Assembly (NCBI GenBank): GCA_951217055.1
Contig: OX578276.1
Location: 115,814,754-115,878,753 of the forward strand
DNA length: 64,000 nucleotides
Direction: 5' to 3'
Origin: Gerris lacustris
Taxonomy: Eukaryota > Arthropoda > Insecta > Hemiptera > Gerridae
Positions 1-15,461 of the stretch are shown here, piece by piece. A program made the position numbers and the translations under genes. The notes beneath the pieces were generated by a model. It made no database searches, was not told the DNA's origin, and saw only the letters and a list, made by a program, of their open reading frames with translations. The stretch's first letter is position 1. Every line of letters starts with the position of its first letter.

Positions 1-1842
1 TTTAAAAATAAGTTTCAAATTGTTCTAGGTATTTGATAACTTAAGTAAGTAAAACTTTCACAAAATATTTACTAAGAATAATGTATGAGAATTGATCTAT
101 TATATTAAAGAATTAAGCTATTTCCCTTTTCTTTCTGAAGTTTATTTAATTTTTAAACAACTTCATTTTATTATATTTATGAAGGAAGTAAACAGTTAAA
201 CATTTTTGCATTAGCACCTGTAGCTGCATTAAAATTCGTCAAATAAATCGAACGATTGAAAAATGTACGCAATTTACGTTGGAGCTAAAACTCTAGAGTA
301 CCGTGATGCAGGATGTAGATAACTTATTATACAAGTTTTTACTTATTACCTATTACTCTTTTTTTTAATATCCACTATTAATATAATGTATTATTAATAA
401 TTATTTTAATTATTAATTCTTCCCTCGTAAAAAAATTAAACACCCATTTACCCCGTGAATGTCAAATTACATCTTATTATTGTTTCTGATAATCACGAAA
501 TTCTGTGCAACAAAAACAAATAAAATAAAATGTAGTTTTAGATTTTTTTTATTCATATTTATTCGTTATAGTCATATCCTTACGTTCATAATGCACCAAT
601 GAAAATTCCATTTTTAAAAACGATTCTTTCATTTATTCTAATTATCAATAAATATCATGTGTAGTATATTCGTAGAATGCTGCTACCATATCTTATGATA
701 GCAGGATAAATATATATTGTACTTGTAGTCCCTTAGTAATGTTATGTTTTGTTTGTATGACCTAAAATGCTGGAAAACTGGATCGTTGGCCTTTACCTCG
801 AATAGACTAACGGGTTGTTAAGCTGGCACAATGGAAAATACCAGAGGATATGTGTGGTCACTCCCTTATCGTGACCCCTAACTCTACGGTCTAATGGTTT
901 CCACAGGCAGTTCAGCCATTCACTAGGTTTGGGGAAAAGGGACAAAGCGAGTGGAAAACAAGGTTTCATAATTGCGAATAATTTTTGGGGGGTCAAATAT
1001 CATTGGTTGTTATAAAAATGTTTAAATTTGTTTGCTTAACATTAGTTGTGGGGACGCGCTTTATGCAGGAAACGCTTGAATCAGATGTAATTGTTGCTGA
1101 TATGTTTTGATTTAGTTGCTTCCTGATTATTTCCTGTTTCATATAAATGTAAAAAAAAAATCTGTCTTCATTTTTTGTTTATCAGAGTTATCCTTTTGAT
1201 TTTTTCTGCATAATATACTCGTTTTATTGGTAAAAACATAAAAAAAAGTTGGTTTTTATATTTGCCCTTGTCAGTTGGTGTAGTTGTATAACGTATTCCT
1301 CTGTATTTATTTTTGTTGAACGGCAGTTTACTTCCGGCGGAAGTACACTGGCCCAGGGACCGGAACTACGGCGTCCTCCCAGTCCATTAACCGATACTCG
1401 GGGCTCTTGTGTACACTGCATCAACTATTAACTACATGACTCCTGGCTCTGACCCAGTAACCGCCCTAAATAATATATATATATATATATGTACAGTACA
1501 ACTCTCTCATATCTTTTTAAATATTCTTCTTAATTGATGTTCAACGAGATATTCGACTTATGTTTATACCGTACACACAAGAATAGTTCAAGTATATTAT
1601 TTAGTCAATAAACGCAAACCGTAAAATCACTTTAAAATAAAGTAACTTTGCAAGAGGAGGGTAATTAAAAATATAACAAACAGCATCGCTTTAACCTTCG
1701 CAATAATTCAAGAATTATTACCCTTCACATTGCAGGTCGCTAATAACGTTTTTATCCATGATATTGTAAAGAGTGTGAGTAGATTATATTTTTATGAAAA
1801 ATATTTGAAGAATGCCGACTTGATTTCTACAACTTGAAGCTA
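1..1842. other. AT-rich non-coding DNA, no gene seen
   Basis: No open frame here has coding character. Two GC-richer islands, at about 780-960 and 1320-1460, interrupt otherwise AT-rich sequence. I could not assign either to a family, although their composition suggests transposon remnants. A short (TA) run sits near 1472-1490. Confidence 0.5.
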
Positions 1843-2152
1843 TAGCCCAGGCAAATTAAACATATGCTTCCCGAAAAATCTTCTAAAGCTGGAAAGTGTT
1901 TTAATACCTTTTGGGGGTCCCAAATAAGAGTAGTGTGTTTGCGAGGGATTCTGACTGCTTCTTAAGTTTTGGGAGTCAATAAGCCACGAGATGTTCGCAC
2001 TTTTTTCAGTGTTTCGCTTATAACTCCTAAACAACGCATCGTACAGAAAATGTTACTCTTAGCTTCTTTAATGAGTATTAAATTCAGCGTCGAATGGTTT
2101 TTTAGTCTGTCGAAATCGACTCAGCCGTTTAGCTGCAATTGATTTCTAAAGT
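1843..2152 (+). repeat. Left long terminal inverted repeat
   Basis: This arm pairs with 3812-4137 as an imperfect inverted repeat with scattered substitutions and small indels. The outermost bases are TAGCCCAG followed by a stretch ending in CAAATTA. The divergence between arms points to an old insertion. Confidence 0.75.
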
Positions 2153-3112
2153 TGGGCTATTTATACCAAACTCATGTGGCCTGGTTCCGCCTCTTGGCCT
2201 TGACAACAAGGGAGAGATTGGACACCGATCTGTTGGTCCTGCTCACGTGTCATGTTCCTGTCTTTGAAGAGCCCATCCCCAACGTATTCCTCATCAAACA
2301 CGGGAAGCAGAACCAGCAAACTGTCGTTTACAGTCCATGCAATTGCCGGCTGCCTGAAGACATGAGGAAGGCCCTGTTTCTCCATGCCGTAACGGGGTGT
2401 GATACCTCATTTTTCCGCCAGGGGAAATTAAAATTGATCAAGAAATTCATGGTAGACCAAACCCTCCTTCATCAGGCCTCTATTTTTCTTGACCCGATTG
2501 CAACTCCTGATCTAGTTGCAGAGGCTGGCATTCACTTCATAAAAACCTTGTACACGGGTGGCAGCAGCAAGTCCCTTAATCAAGTGAGGTTTGACCTCTT
2601 CGAGAGGTCGCTTTAAAAAAAGAATTTAGACTTGGCGTCCTTGCCTCCAACAGAAGCGGCTGCTCACCAGCACTCCTTCAGAGCTTATTTACAGATTCAG
2701 GTATGGAGGAGTAATGTACTAGATCCAAAGAGATGGGGGATGGAAAATAACCACAACCACCAATGGATTAACTCCCATCACAACGACTGATCCACCGGCC
2801 CCTCAAGAACTTCTCAACTCTATATCTTGCACATGTAAAAAAGGGTGCAAAGCAGCTTGCTCCTGTAGGAAGGCAAGGATAAAATGCACCACCATCTGCA
2901 TAAACTGCAAAGGGCACGCATGCCTCAATTCCATCTCTGAAGACAAGGATGTTATACTGGATGCCACCCAGTGTGACGAGGAGATTGATATCATCGAAGG
3001 AGAGCAAGAAAAGAATCCTCATTCTCAAGATTCCGAGGATGAGGAGCTAGATGACATGATCGGCGAAGAGCGACCGTCTTCTCCTAAACGGCCAAAGAAA
3101 TCGCCAACATGA
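2152..3112 (+). pseudogene. Transposon-encoded protein relic (GCDT motif, Cys-rich C terminus)
   Basis: An open stretch from 2152 to 2616 contains LFLHAVTGCDTSFF, a motif I associate with a family of uncharacterised arthropod and other animal proteins that are usually repeat-borne. After its stop the similarity continues in other frames: a segment reading SLPPTEAAAHQHSFRAY (about 2636-2690), then a cysteine-rich tail (about 2806-2930) with spacing CTCKKGCKAACSCRK followed by CTTICINC, and an acidic end finishing at the TGA at 3110-3112. At least two frameshifts break the frame. It lies inside long inverted repeats, so it is most likely the remains of a transposon gene. Its biochemical function is unknown to me, and the N-terminal half is missing or unrecognisable. 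Confidence 0.65.
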
Positions 3113-3141
3113 GTACCTTGTACGTATTTCATAGTATGATC

Positions 3142-3308
3142 CAGGGCCGTCCCTAGGGGTATAGACGCCCGGGTCAAAGGCATCTTTGGCGCCCCTTCCC
3201 CCTTATTGCCAAATTCACCTAGTAGTTAAGAAGGGGGCCTGGCGGCGCCCCCTAGACGTTGCGCCCGGGTCAGCTTGACCCGGTTGACCCCCCCTAGCGA
3301 CGGCCCTG
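3142..3308. mobile_element. hAT-type MITE, 167 bp
   Basis: The ends are CAGGGCCGTCCCTAGGGG and an inverted match that finishes CGACGGCCCTG. An exact 8-bp duplication, GTATGATC, flanks it at 3134-3141 and 3309-3316. A CAGGG... terminus with an 8-bp target duplication is diagnostic of hAT elements. The interior is GC-rich and has no frame, so it is non-autonomous. It interrupts the 3' side of the larger transposon and is therefore younger. Confidence 0.9.
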
Positions 3309-3509
3309 GTATGATCTTAAAATACCGCTATCGTATACATGTACACATCTTTTGTTACCTTCAATAAAACATTATTCATTATTATGCCTTCATATATTTT
3401 TAAATCACATAACATAATTTTGGAGTGCCTAGGTGTGGATCCAATAGGAGGAGAGGGGGGGGGGGGCACGAATCTTAGAATTTCAGAAACCCCAGAACAA
3501 TTAATATTT

Positions 3510-3749
3510 AATGAATACCTTAGTTTTCCGGTGAAATCCGCATCACGAAGGGTTTGGAGTCCGACTTTTCGCTTCCACTTCTGGAAGTCTCTTCAGGGGT
3601 GTAGTGCATCGTGATGTTTACTCGAAGCAACAACCGGATATACCACACGATGCACCACACCCCTGAAGATGCTTCTAGTAGTGGAAGCGAAAGATCGGAC
3701 TCCAAACCCTTCGTGACGCGGATTTCACCGGAAAATTAAGTTATTCATT
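3510..3749. repeat. Fold-back (hairpin) repeat, arms about 104 bp
   Basis: Positions 3510-3613 are an inverted, slightly diverged copy of 3646-3749, separated by about 32 bp. The arms include CCGGTGAAATCCGC against GCGGATTTCACCGG. It sits inside the 1.8-4.1 kb transposon and has no coding capacity. A run of G at 3457-3467 precedes it. Confidence 0.8.
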
Positions 3750-3811
3750 ACGAGTCAACCTGCGGAAGCCTACGCACTAAGTTAATTAATATTTAATTAA
3801 AAATAAGGGTT

Positions 3812-4137
3812 AGACTTTAAAAATCCAAAGGGGGCTAAACGGCTGGGTTGATTTTGACGGACTAAAAACCATTCGACGCAGAATTTAATACTTATTAAAG
3901 AAGCTAAGAGTAATATTTTCTGTAGAATGCGTCGTTTAGGAGTTATAAGCGAAACACTGAAAAAAGTGCGAGCATTTCGTGGTTTATTGACTCCCAAAAC
4001 TTTAGCAGCAGTCAGAATCCGTCGCAAACACACAGGACTCTTATTTGGGACCCCCAAAAGGTATTAAAACACTTTCCAGCTTTGGACGATTTTTCGGGAA
4101 GCACGGCCTTTTTTTTTGGTCTAATTTGTCTGGGCTA
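3812..4137 (-). repeat. Right long terminal inverted repeat
   Basis: Inverted partner of 1843-2152, ending GGGCTA at 4137. A T-rich insertion near 4110-4118 distinguishes it from the left arm. Confidence 0.75.
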
Positions 4138-7868
<3,731 letters not shown>

Positions 7869-7882
7869 TATTAGTAGCAGTA

Positions 7883-8358
7883 ACGAAATAATAAATATTT
7901 ATCAAACAAAATTACAAGCGGAGGACTTAAAAAGAATCCAAGAGTCGTCTTTTAGCAGTTTATATAACACTCTTCACTGTTCGCAAAACCACCGTATTAA
8001 CTACCTTCATCATAACCTTCCTTTTAACATGCAAAAAGTTCTTGCACAAATTCGTACTTCAGGCTTCAACAATATTAAAATAACCCACAAAGGTACAATT
8101 TATAGGATCAAGACAAATGAAATGTGCACTCTTTGCAATTTAAATGAAGTAGAAGATCTAGCTCACCTTTTGTTCAGATGTCCCATGTACGCAAGCCAAA
8201 GAGAACAATTCCTCCCCCTCCACCTTACTGACAAGGCATTCAATAATTTATCGAATACAGCCTCCATTATCAGCCCTTATGAAAAATCGTACACAAAAAA
8301 TGTTTACTACTTTGTCTGTAATGTCCTAAAATTAAGGTCATTTCTTCTAAATGAATAA
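7883..8358 (+). pseudogene. C-terminal fragment of LINE ORF2
   Basis: The frame from the insertion point to the TAA before 8359 encodes about 158 residues. Near the middle it has CTLCNLNEVEDLAHLLFRCP, the CX2C...HX4C zinc-knuckle-like motif found at the C terminus of LINE ORF2 proteins after the reverse transcriptase domain. The endonuclease and reverse transcriptase domains are absent because the copy is 5'-truncated. The apparent ATG at 7840 lies in host DNA upstream of the target duplication and is not the native start. No internal stop is present, so the copy may be fairly young. Confidence 0.8.
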
Positions 8359-9121
8359 CCCTTTAATGAATTAAACTCATATGGTCCCTACTTATTGTAA
8401 TGTAAAGAAGAAGGAAAAATATTTAATATTATTATTATTATATATATTTTACTAGAAGAATCAAGTTTATTCTTTAATTGCATAACAATAATCAATTTAA
8501 GTTATTTTCATTTTAAATGCTTATAGTTTTGAAATTCAAATTTTTTAAGTTTTTGGTAGTATTCATACTACGGAAAGATTCAATTTTACTTTACTTTACT
8601 CTAATTTAACTTTGTAATTTGATTTAAAGTAAAACTTATACTTTTGTTTTAATTGCAAATTGAAGTGGTATTCCTATTATCAGTAGTACAATATTATAGC
8701 AAGAGGCTATTCAATTTTATAATTTAAATTTAATCATTTTGCAGTTGGTAATATTTTTATTTGGATGAGTTTTGAGATAAGCGGTTCAGTATTGTTTCGA
8801 TGTATAACTTTATTATTATTGTTTGAAATGAGTGCATACTATCATGATTCCATCTTGTTATTGCATAAATGTAAACACAGATTTTTATTTTATTTTACTT
8901 TATTTGTTTTCATTTTTAAGAAGGAATTATTGCATTACTTAGACTTTTATTATTATCATTATATTTATTTATTGATTTTTTTTTCCTTTAACTACATGTA
9001 CCTACAATGTTTGTAGATGTTGCCGAAATTAACATTTTATTATTGCACAAAAAAACTCAATTTGTTCAAAGCTTGTAATATGCTTTACACAAATAAAATT
9101 ATATTCTATTCTATTCTATTC
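7883..9121 (+). mobile_element. 5'-truncated non-LTR retrotransposon (LINE)
   Basis: The segment is bounded by an exact 14-bp direct repeat, TATTAGTAGCAGTA, at 7869-7882 and 9122-9135, as expected for a target-primed insertion. It starts inside coding sequence, continues through a long AT-rich 3' untranslated region, and ends in a (TATTC)n run from about 9102. The 5' truncation with a simple-repeat tail is typical of Jockey/CR1/R1-type LINEs; the clade is not resolved here. Confidence 0.85.
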
Positions 9122-9125
9122 TATT
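9102..9125 (+). repeat. (TATTC)n tail of the LINE
   Basis: About five units of the pentanucleotide at the 3' end of the LINE, merging with the right-hand target duplication. Confidence 0.9.
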
Positions 9126-9590
9126 AGTAGCAGTAGATTAAATTCATTACAAATAAAACAGTTACAAAATTAATTGCTATATATATATGTATTTAATAAA
9201 TTAATCAGTATATCATTACAAAATAAATTACTAAGTATACTTTGTGAAGAAAGTTGAAATAAATGGAAATTTCTCATTTAAGTAATCATTAATTGTTAGT
9301 GCAAATTTAAAACGCTTATAGCTCAGACACTTTTAAACGAATCGCCAGTAATTTAAGATATAATGTAGACACAATTTTTGTAGTGAATACATTTTTCGTG
9401 AAAAGTAATAATGGTAATCATGAACTTAAATTATAATTGTTTATTTCACACAATTTTGAACTACAAAAGTTAAAAAGACAAAGGAACGAATGAGCTCTTA
9501 AATTAAAGATTTTGAATACTCTTTAACGTAATGTTATTTGTAGTATAAAAATGAAACCGGATTTGTTAAACTTTTCGTTTTAAATAAAAT

Positions 9591-10161
9591 AGACTGCCAA
9601 TTAGTGTGGCACATAGCTTCCTCGCATCCTATCATGTACTTTATTATTATATTAACATTAAAACTATTGTTATATTGTTAATTGTGTAAAAACTATTAAT
9701 AGTTTTAGCGATCATTAACACTTCATAGCGGTGTCGCTGTTGGTTTTACTAAAAAATTGTATTTGAAACAAATGTTTGTCTCATTGAATAGATGAAGTTA
9801 GATTTTTTCCCGACCTAAAATTCAAATTTTAAATTTGAAGTTCACGTTTACGCGAGCGTTGCTCGTTAACGCTTGGACGGATAACGTTGTCCAACGAACT
9901 CGTCCTGGGCATTGGTAAAACGAACATGTATACCAAATTTCATCAAAATCGGTCTACATTTACTCAAGTTATCGTCGCACGTTTCATAATTCGCGGACAC
10001 ACAGACCGACAGACAGACAGACAGACACGAGACCAAAAATGTTCCCTGATGTCTGAAACGGATTTCTGTCTTGGAATTTTTAAAATCGGAGGCATAAAAG
10101 TTTTTCGTTCTCAAAAGTGAACACAATGCTTCCGTTACCTTCGGTAAGCTCGGAAGCAAAA
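9591..10161 (+). repeat. Dispersed repeat family A, copy 1
   Basis: Starts ACTGCCAATTAGTGTGGCAC and ends in a stem-loop (TTCCG-TTACC-TTC-GGTAA-GCT-CGGAA, about 10130-10155) followed by GCAAAA. It contains a run of GACAGACAGACA (about 10010-10027). Four further same-strand copies share both ends. There is no coding capacity; frames across it are spurious. It is probably a non-autonomous element, class unknown. Confidence 0.8.
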
Positions 10162-10925
10162 TAAAATTCTACAATTTAGAACAATAGCTTTGAATTTTAT
10201 ATTGTTCGACTTTTACTAGAAAAGTACAGGTGACAATTCTTTTTTTTTTTTTTAATTAGTTATCAGTGATAGTCGTTCAACAATATTGTTATTGATACTT
10301 ACTAAGCCTTTTATCCCACAATTTTCCGTATTCTACCCACTTTTTATATCTTTAGATGGTCAATAGGTAAAGATATTTCGGAATATCTAACATTTCTTCT
10401 CCATGGGTGTTCTCTGGACCAGATGACAAGGTCCCTATCAAATATCAAGGGAGCTCATATCCAATATGTCAAGTCTGCTTTACTGGTCTAGTTGTTGTTT
10501 TTCTCCCAGACAGTGTTGTTGCCGGGGAAGGTTACACAGCTGGTGTGTATTGTTATCCGTGGTACCATAGTTACGTCAGAAGCCTCGTGTACTCTATGGC
10601 TTGTTAGGTAGATGGCTGGTGCTTATGCACCCCCCTCTACTTGTCTCACCTGTCCTCTACCCCTGTGTTCTCTTGCTTGTTTTAGTTGTTATCGGTTAAA
10701 CCTTGCGACACGTTCCATAGCGGGCCCCTTGACCATTCTAATCAATACTTAAGTTTAATTAATTTCAAGTGCGGTTTTTTTTCTTGTTGCATTTTTAGTT
10801 AGGGTTGTTATTATTATTTCGAGGTAGCTAAAATATATTTTTTTTATTATCAATAATATAGTGAATGTTTTTTTTTACGTTGTTTTTATTATTAAATTTT
10901 ATAATATATATATATATTTTAAAAT

Positions 10926-10933
<8 letters not shown>

Positions 10934-10969
<36 letters not shown>
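10934..10969. repeat. (TA)n microsatellite
   Basis: About 36 bp of alternating TA. The frame through it reads as Ile-Tyr repeats and is not a gene. Confidence 0.9.
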
Positions 10970-10972
<3 letters not shown>

Positions 10973-11684
10973 CTAATTTTAAGTTAGTAATAAAGTATAA
11001 TATATGTATGTTATTTTATTACTTACTTAGCATTAGCTTTAAGTTAATTATTGATATTATCATGAGTTAACAAGTAAAAAATAGCCTTCTTTTTTTTTTA
11101 AAAAAAAGTATTTAAACATTTACAGACCAGCATTAATTTAAATTTACATCTGTAAGTAGCAAGAAAATGTTGCAATTTTATGACTAATAAAATAATACAA
11201 CTTTGTTTAAATTATGGTATTAAACTATACGCAGTATACTCTTAAAGGCGACAAAACAACTTTTTAATGACATATTTCTTACCATGTTTAAATATGATTT
11301 TTCTTATTCGTTCTAATAATTTTAAGTAAGTTCCTAGAAATATGAATCTGCTAATGTTTATTAAAATCACGTAAATTCGTACATGTGTATTAAAATATTC
11401 TAATAAATCTTTAATTGCCTTTTCTTCGGTTGATAATTACACTTATAGTTCGGTTGCTAATTACTAATTACACTAATACTTATTATCTATTATATAGGGT
11501 CTAACTTATTATAATTAATGGTTAAGAAAAAAAACAATAATGATAAACAAACAAATAACTAAGAAACAAAAGAATAATCAATCACATCGTGTATATGTGA
11601 TCATCAAAGTATCCTGTAATGACGTGTAAAAAAACATATAATAAGTAACCAACAAAAAAAAAAATTAAAAAATAAATATGTATA

Positions 11685-11794
<110 letters not shown>

Positions 11795-13190
11795 ATAATC
11801 CATGCATCGACCATTTTAAATGAATAGATAAATCTAGATATAGATCTAAAAATTTAGAGAAATAAGTAACTTGAAGTTGATTATTTTTTTATGTATAATA
11901 ATTATAATAACACATTATTTATTTATTTCTCTAGATTTTTAGATCTTACTATATTAATGGTAATATAGTAAGATATATAATTAGTAATATATAATAGTAA
12001 TATATATATAACCATTAATTATTTTATTATACTACCACTTCTTATTAAAATTGATTTGTATTTAATTTTATCAATGTTTTGGGTTTAATACATTTCACTC
12101 AGTGAATAATAAAAGTCCAAAAATAAAATTAATTCTAAGAGTTTGTCGAGAAGTATATGTTTCACTTATACTACCTTCATTTAAAAACATACATTTATAA
12201 AGTTATATTTAACTCAATAACTTCTGACCTTTTGGTTTTATTTAGGTTAAATTATTAAACCGAAAAGTAAAAATAAGTTTGAATTGGAATTAAAAGCAAT
12301 TTATTTTATACCTGGGGTATACTTTTTAATCCTATCCTGTAAACTATGTTGATCAGTATGCAAATTGTCCATTCAAACATATTTGTTTGGACTGAGTCAA
12401 CATAACGGATTTTGTTGATATAGTTTGACTTTTATGTTGAAATAACTGAAGGGGTATCCATGTGGAAGTTAAATATCAACAAATATTAGATGCACAAGGA
12501 ATACATTTATTTAATTGGGTTTTCTATGGAATGCGATGATCATGGAACCTAAATATTATTAAAATCCTAAAAAGATATTCATATTTATAAGTCGTGTGTA
12601 CAGTATGGCAAAGTGGTTTTTTAATAGAGGAATTCTTGGAAAGACGTTCTACTTGTATTTTGTATGCAAATCACATTTGGCATTTATCGTAATTGTGTTC
12701 CTTTTGAGAAATATAAATATTTAATAACTTTTACGATTAAGAAAAATACTAAGCTTAGCATAATGCCTTGGAATCGCTTATTCTTCTGTGATAAAAATAA
12801 ACAATAATACATTTTCTGACTATAATGTACCTATTGTAATTAATACATACTAATTAAATTTTACAAATTTAATCAAACTAAGTAATTAAGGTACGATAAA
12901 CTGCTATTTTTTACTCTCAAGTTAATCAATTATGATTTCTACAAAATTTCTGACGAAACAAAGTTTAGTCGCCCTCCACAACTGATATCAAAATAGGTTA
13001 TAATTATTATTGAATAAATGCTATTTTATCCTTGAATCGAGTAATTTTGCTTTTATATTAGCATTTATTCTTTTAAACCAAAATACCGTTTGAAGAGGTT
13101 AATTAATTATAGATATTATCTACTCTTAGTTTTATTATCTATTCGATCCTCAAATGATATAATCATCATTGCCTTTTATAAGGATTATGA

Positions 13191-13635
13191 TTCTTATTGA
13201 TAGTAAGGGTCTAAAGGAAAAAAATTAAAAAGCTCGCTTTTGCAATATTTCGACCCCTCTTTGGGTCATTTTCAAGCTGACTAAAAGATTACTGTTCCAT
13301 CCTGTTCTTGCTAAAATAAAACTTATTCTCACCAGGGTGGTTATTGTCAATTGTTTGGGTTATTTTTTTAAAAAAAGTCCCTAGTTATTCTATGACTGTC
13401 ATTATTCGTTTATATATAAAGCTTCAAAATTTAAACCAAATAAAAAATATATACGTGAATACTATAATCAAGGTAACTTAACCAAATCCAACGGTTTTTA
13501 GGCATTGTCTATGATAATTTTATTCTTGTTATAATAGAATATCTTCTAGTCAGCTTCAAGATGACCCAAAGAAGGGTCGAAATATTGCAAAAGTGAGTCT
13601 TTAATTTTTCCTTTATACTCTACTATCAATAAGAA
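13191..13635. repeat. Fold-back repeat F, copy 1, with hammerhead-like motifs
   Basis: The outer arms (13191-13289 and 13541-13635) are diverged inverted copies. Each arm read inward carries a GATGACCC-loop-GGGTC-GAAATATTGC arrangement. That resembles the stem II plus GAAA part of hammerhead motifs spread by Penelope-like elements, but the conserved CUGANGA core is not intact. A second copy with the same design lies at 31400-31687. The Penelope link is an inference from this motif only. Confidence 0.6.
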
Positions 13636-14524
13636 TTACATACAAGGAAACAAACCTCACTACTTACTATAAGGTATATACGTATATAGGTTTCACAGAT
13701 TTTTTTTAATATAATCAGGGATTTTTTAAATTATAAGTATCTTTTTTTCCACTTACTTTTTTTTAGCAAAATATGAAATATTAAGGGAGAATATATATAA
13801 TAATAATTTTTTTAATATGGCTGGCTTTACACGTACCAATTTAAGTCTCCCGATTACAAAAGTTTTTTTTTTCCTTATATTAATTTTTTCTGCTTATCTT
13901 ACTCTCTAATCCCCTAAGGATTTTCCAATTTAATTCAGATAAGCTCTTTTTCTTACTTTGTATGCATCCAAATTGTGGCTGCTGCATCTCTTTATCTACT
14001 TTTATATTATATGACTGCGAATTGTCCTTTCAGATATTTTCCAACAGTATTATTGCTCTTTCCCTAAAAATCTCGTTAGAATCTGTTTCTATTACAATAA
14101 TCTTTTAACATCTTTAAGTTTTGTTTGATAGCATTAGGTAAAATAAAAACAGTGCGGATTATTCTAAACATTTATTGTGACTTTAATCTTACACTGTTAG
14201 AAACTACTGGACTAGAGCCAGTTGTTGAATTATATAATTGAGTGACAGTTTGAGGTTAAGGCTTCATTGAAATTCAAAATTGATTTCGAAAGTAGCATTG
14301 CCTTCTACTTTTTTTTTTATGTGATATCACTGTAAAATATAAAACTTAAGACGTAAAATTGTCAGACATTTACTATTATCATTTCAAGGTTATTATTATA
14401 GCACTGCTTTATAGCTAAATATATATTTATTTATTTCCTTCATTAAAAATAGTTGTATTTCTTCACTCAAACTATACTTTAAAAAATTAGATATGCATTG
14501 TAAGAAAAATTCCTTAAATAACCT

Positions 14525-14836
14525 TGAGAGGGGGGAGGGTAATTAGTACAAAAACGAAACCAAATATATATTTGTACTCTTGTCGTCCTCCACTTTCATT
14601 TAACACCCCGCATGACGATTTTTAACAAAAGAAATGTCATCCCTTTAAACTTCAACCCCTAGTTTTTGGGGGATGATGTTTTAGGGCTTACCCATATAAT
14701 GTTCTTCTATTTGGGTTATTATAAATAACATAACTGCAAAATTTCCAATTTTTTTGTTGCGTACTTTCGGTGCGCAACAGACAGGCAGACAGACAAGAAA
14801 TATATAAGGGTCCTCGTTTTTGCTTACGGACCCTAA
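14525..14836 (+). repeat. Dispersed repeat family C, copy 1
   Basis: Shares with 49863-50135 (opposite strand) the segment around GGGTTATT...ACATAACTGCAAA, then CAGACAGAC-rich sequence, then ATATAAGGGTC and a terminal GGACCCT. The final part can fold (AAGGGTCC against GGACCCT). No coding capacity is seen. Confidence 0.6.
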
Positions 14837-14985
14837 ATAGGAAAAGAATAATCGTTGTCTTTATTAAGAGTTTATTTCATTTATATATTATATGTATTTG
14901 ATTTATATTCATCAGTTGGGCAATGTAACAAAAAATTGAAGTCCATCATCAAACTGATCGATTTTAGTAAGTTTCTGAAAAAAAG

Positions 14986-15044
14986 TTGGACACAAACATC
15001 TTGATATTACTCTAAGTACCTAATATCAAGATGTTTGTGTCCAA
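14986..15044. repeat. Perfect 24-bp-arm hairpin with 11-nt loop
   Basis: Positions 14986-15009 and 15021-15044 are exact reverse complements separated by CTCTAAGTACC. It is not associated with a recognised element. The 59-nt size is at the lower limit for a microRNA precursor, and full complementarity is more typical of a fold-back fragment or siRNA source. Confidence 0.85.
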
Positions 15045-15326
15045 TATAAATCAAAGAGTAAACTTCAAATTAGATTTTAGCACAAATAAAAGTTTAAATT
15101 CAAAACGAAATGTAGTTATAATTTTTGAAAGCATGCACGCCAAATGATTTTAGTTGTTTACCTTTTCAGATTTCTAAAAATTTTATATACAATACAAAAT
15201 TAGATTCGATATGTTTTTTTTTAGTTTTTAAGCAAAGTGAATTACAACATGTATTTGAATGTTATCCGTAAGTGTTTATATTTATAATTCAAGTTCGTGT
15301 TTGAGACTTTGAGTGAAGTGTCCTAA

Positions 15327-15461
15327 ATGGGTGGCTACGGGAGGCCTGCAGTAGGCCATTGGAATGGTTCGTCGCTTACAAAAGGCTACGGTGTTATAAG
15401 CCATAAAGAAACCATTGCACCTCATATGAAACACTGGGCGGATAAACATTTTATTATTGAG
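15327..15461 (+). CDS. Candidate first coding exon, product unknown
   Basis: An ATG at 15327 with G at +4 opens a 45-codon stretch that is clearly GC-richer than its surroundings. It runs to ATTGAG followed by GTTTGT, a plausible 5' splice site at 15461/15462. Downstream in the same frame the sequence becomes AT-rich and hydrophobic, as expected for read-through into an intron. The predicted peptide (begins MGGYGRPAVGHWNGSSLTKG) has no domain I recognise. It is on the same strand as, and phase-compatible (phase 0) with, the exon at 35567, so it could be an alternative start exon of that gene. This is conjecture. It could also be chance. Confidence 0.3.

Larger units (their letters stand above)
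1843..4137 (+). mobile_element. Degraded DNA transposon with long terminal inverted repeats
   Basis: The two ends are inverted copies of each other over roughly 310 bp (1843-2152 and 3812-4137) and begin TAGCCCAG. The trinucleotide CTA stands directly outside both ends (1840-1842 and 4138-4140) and may be the target duplication. Between the ends is a broken plus-strand reading frame with a GCDT motif and a cysteine-rich tail. The element carries two later insertions, a hAT MITE and a fold-back repeat. The superfamily is not assigned, because no DDE/D triad was recognised. That the enclosed frame belongs to this transposon is inferred from its position. Confidence 0.75.

Noticed and set aside
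2803..3028. Two minus-strand frames of 63 and 86 codons
   Set aside because: They are antisense to the Cys-rich tail of the transposon relic on the plus strand.
9866..10159. Open frames of 97 and 77 codons on opposite strands
   Set aside because: They fall wholly inside dispersed repeat family A and are not conserved in the other copies.
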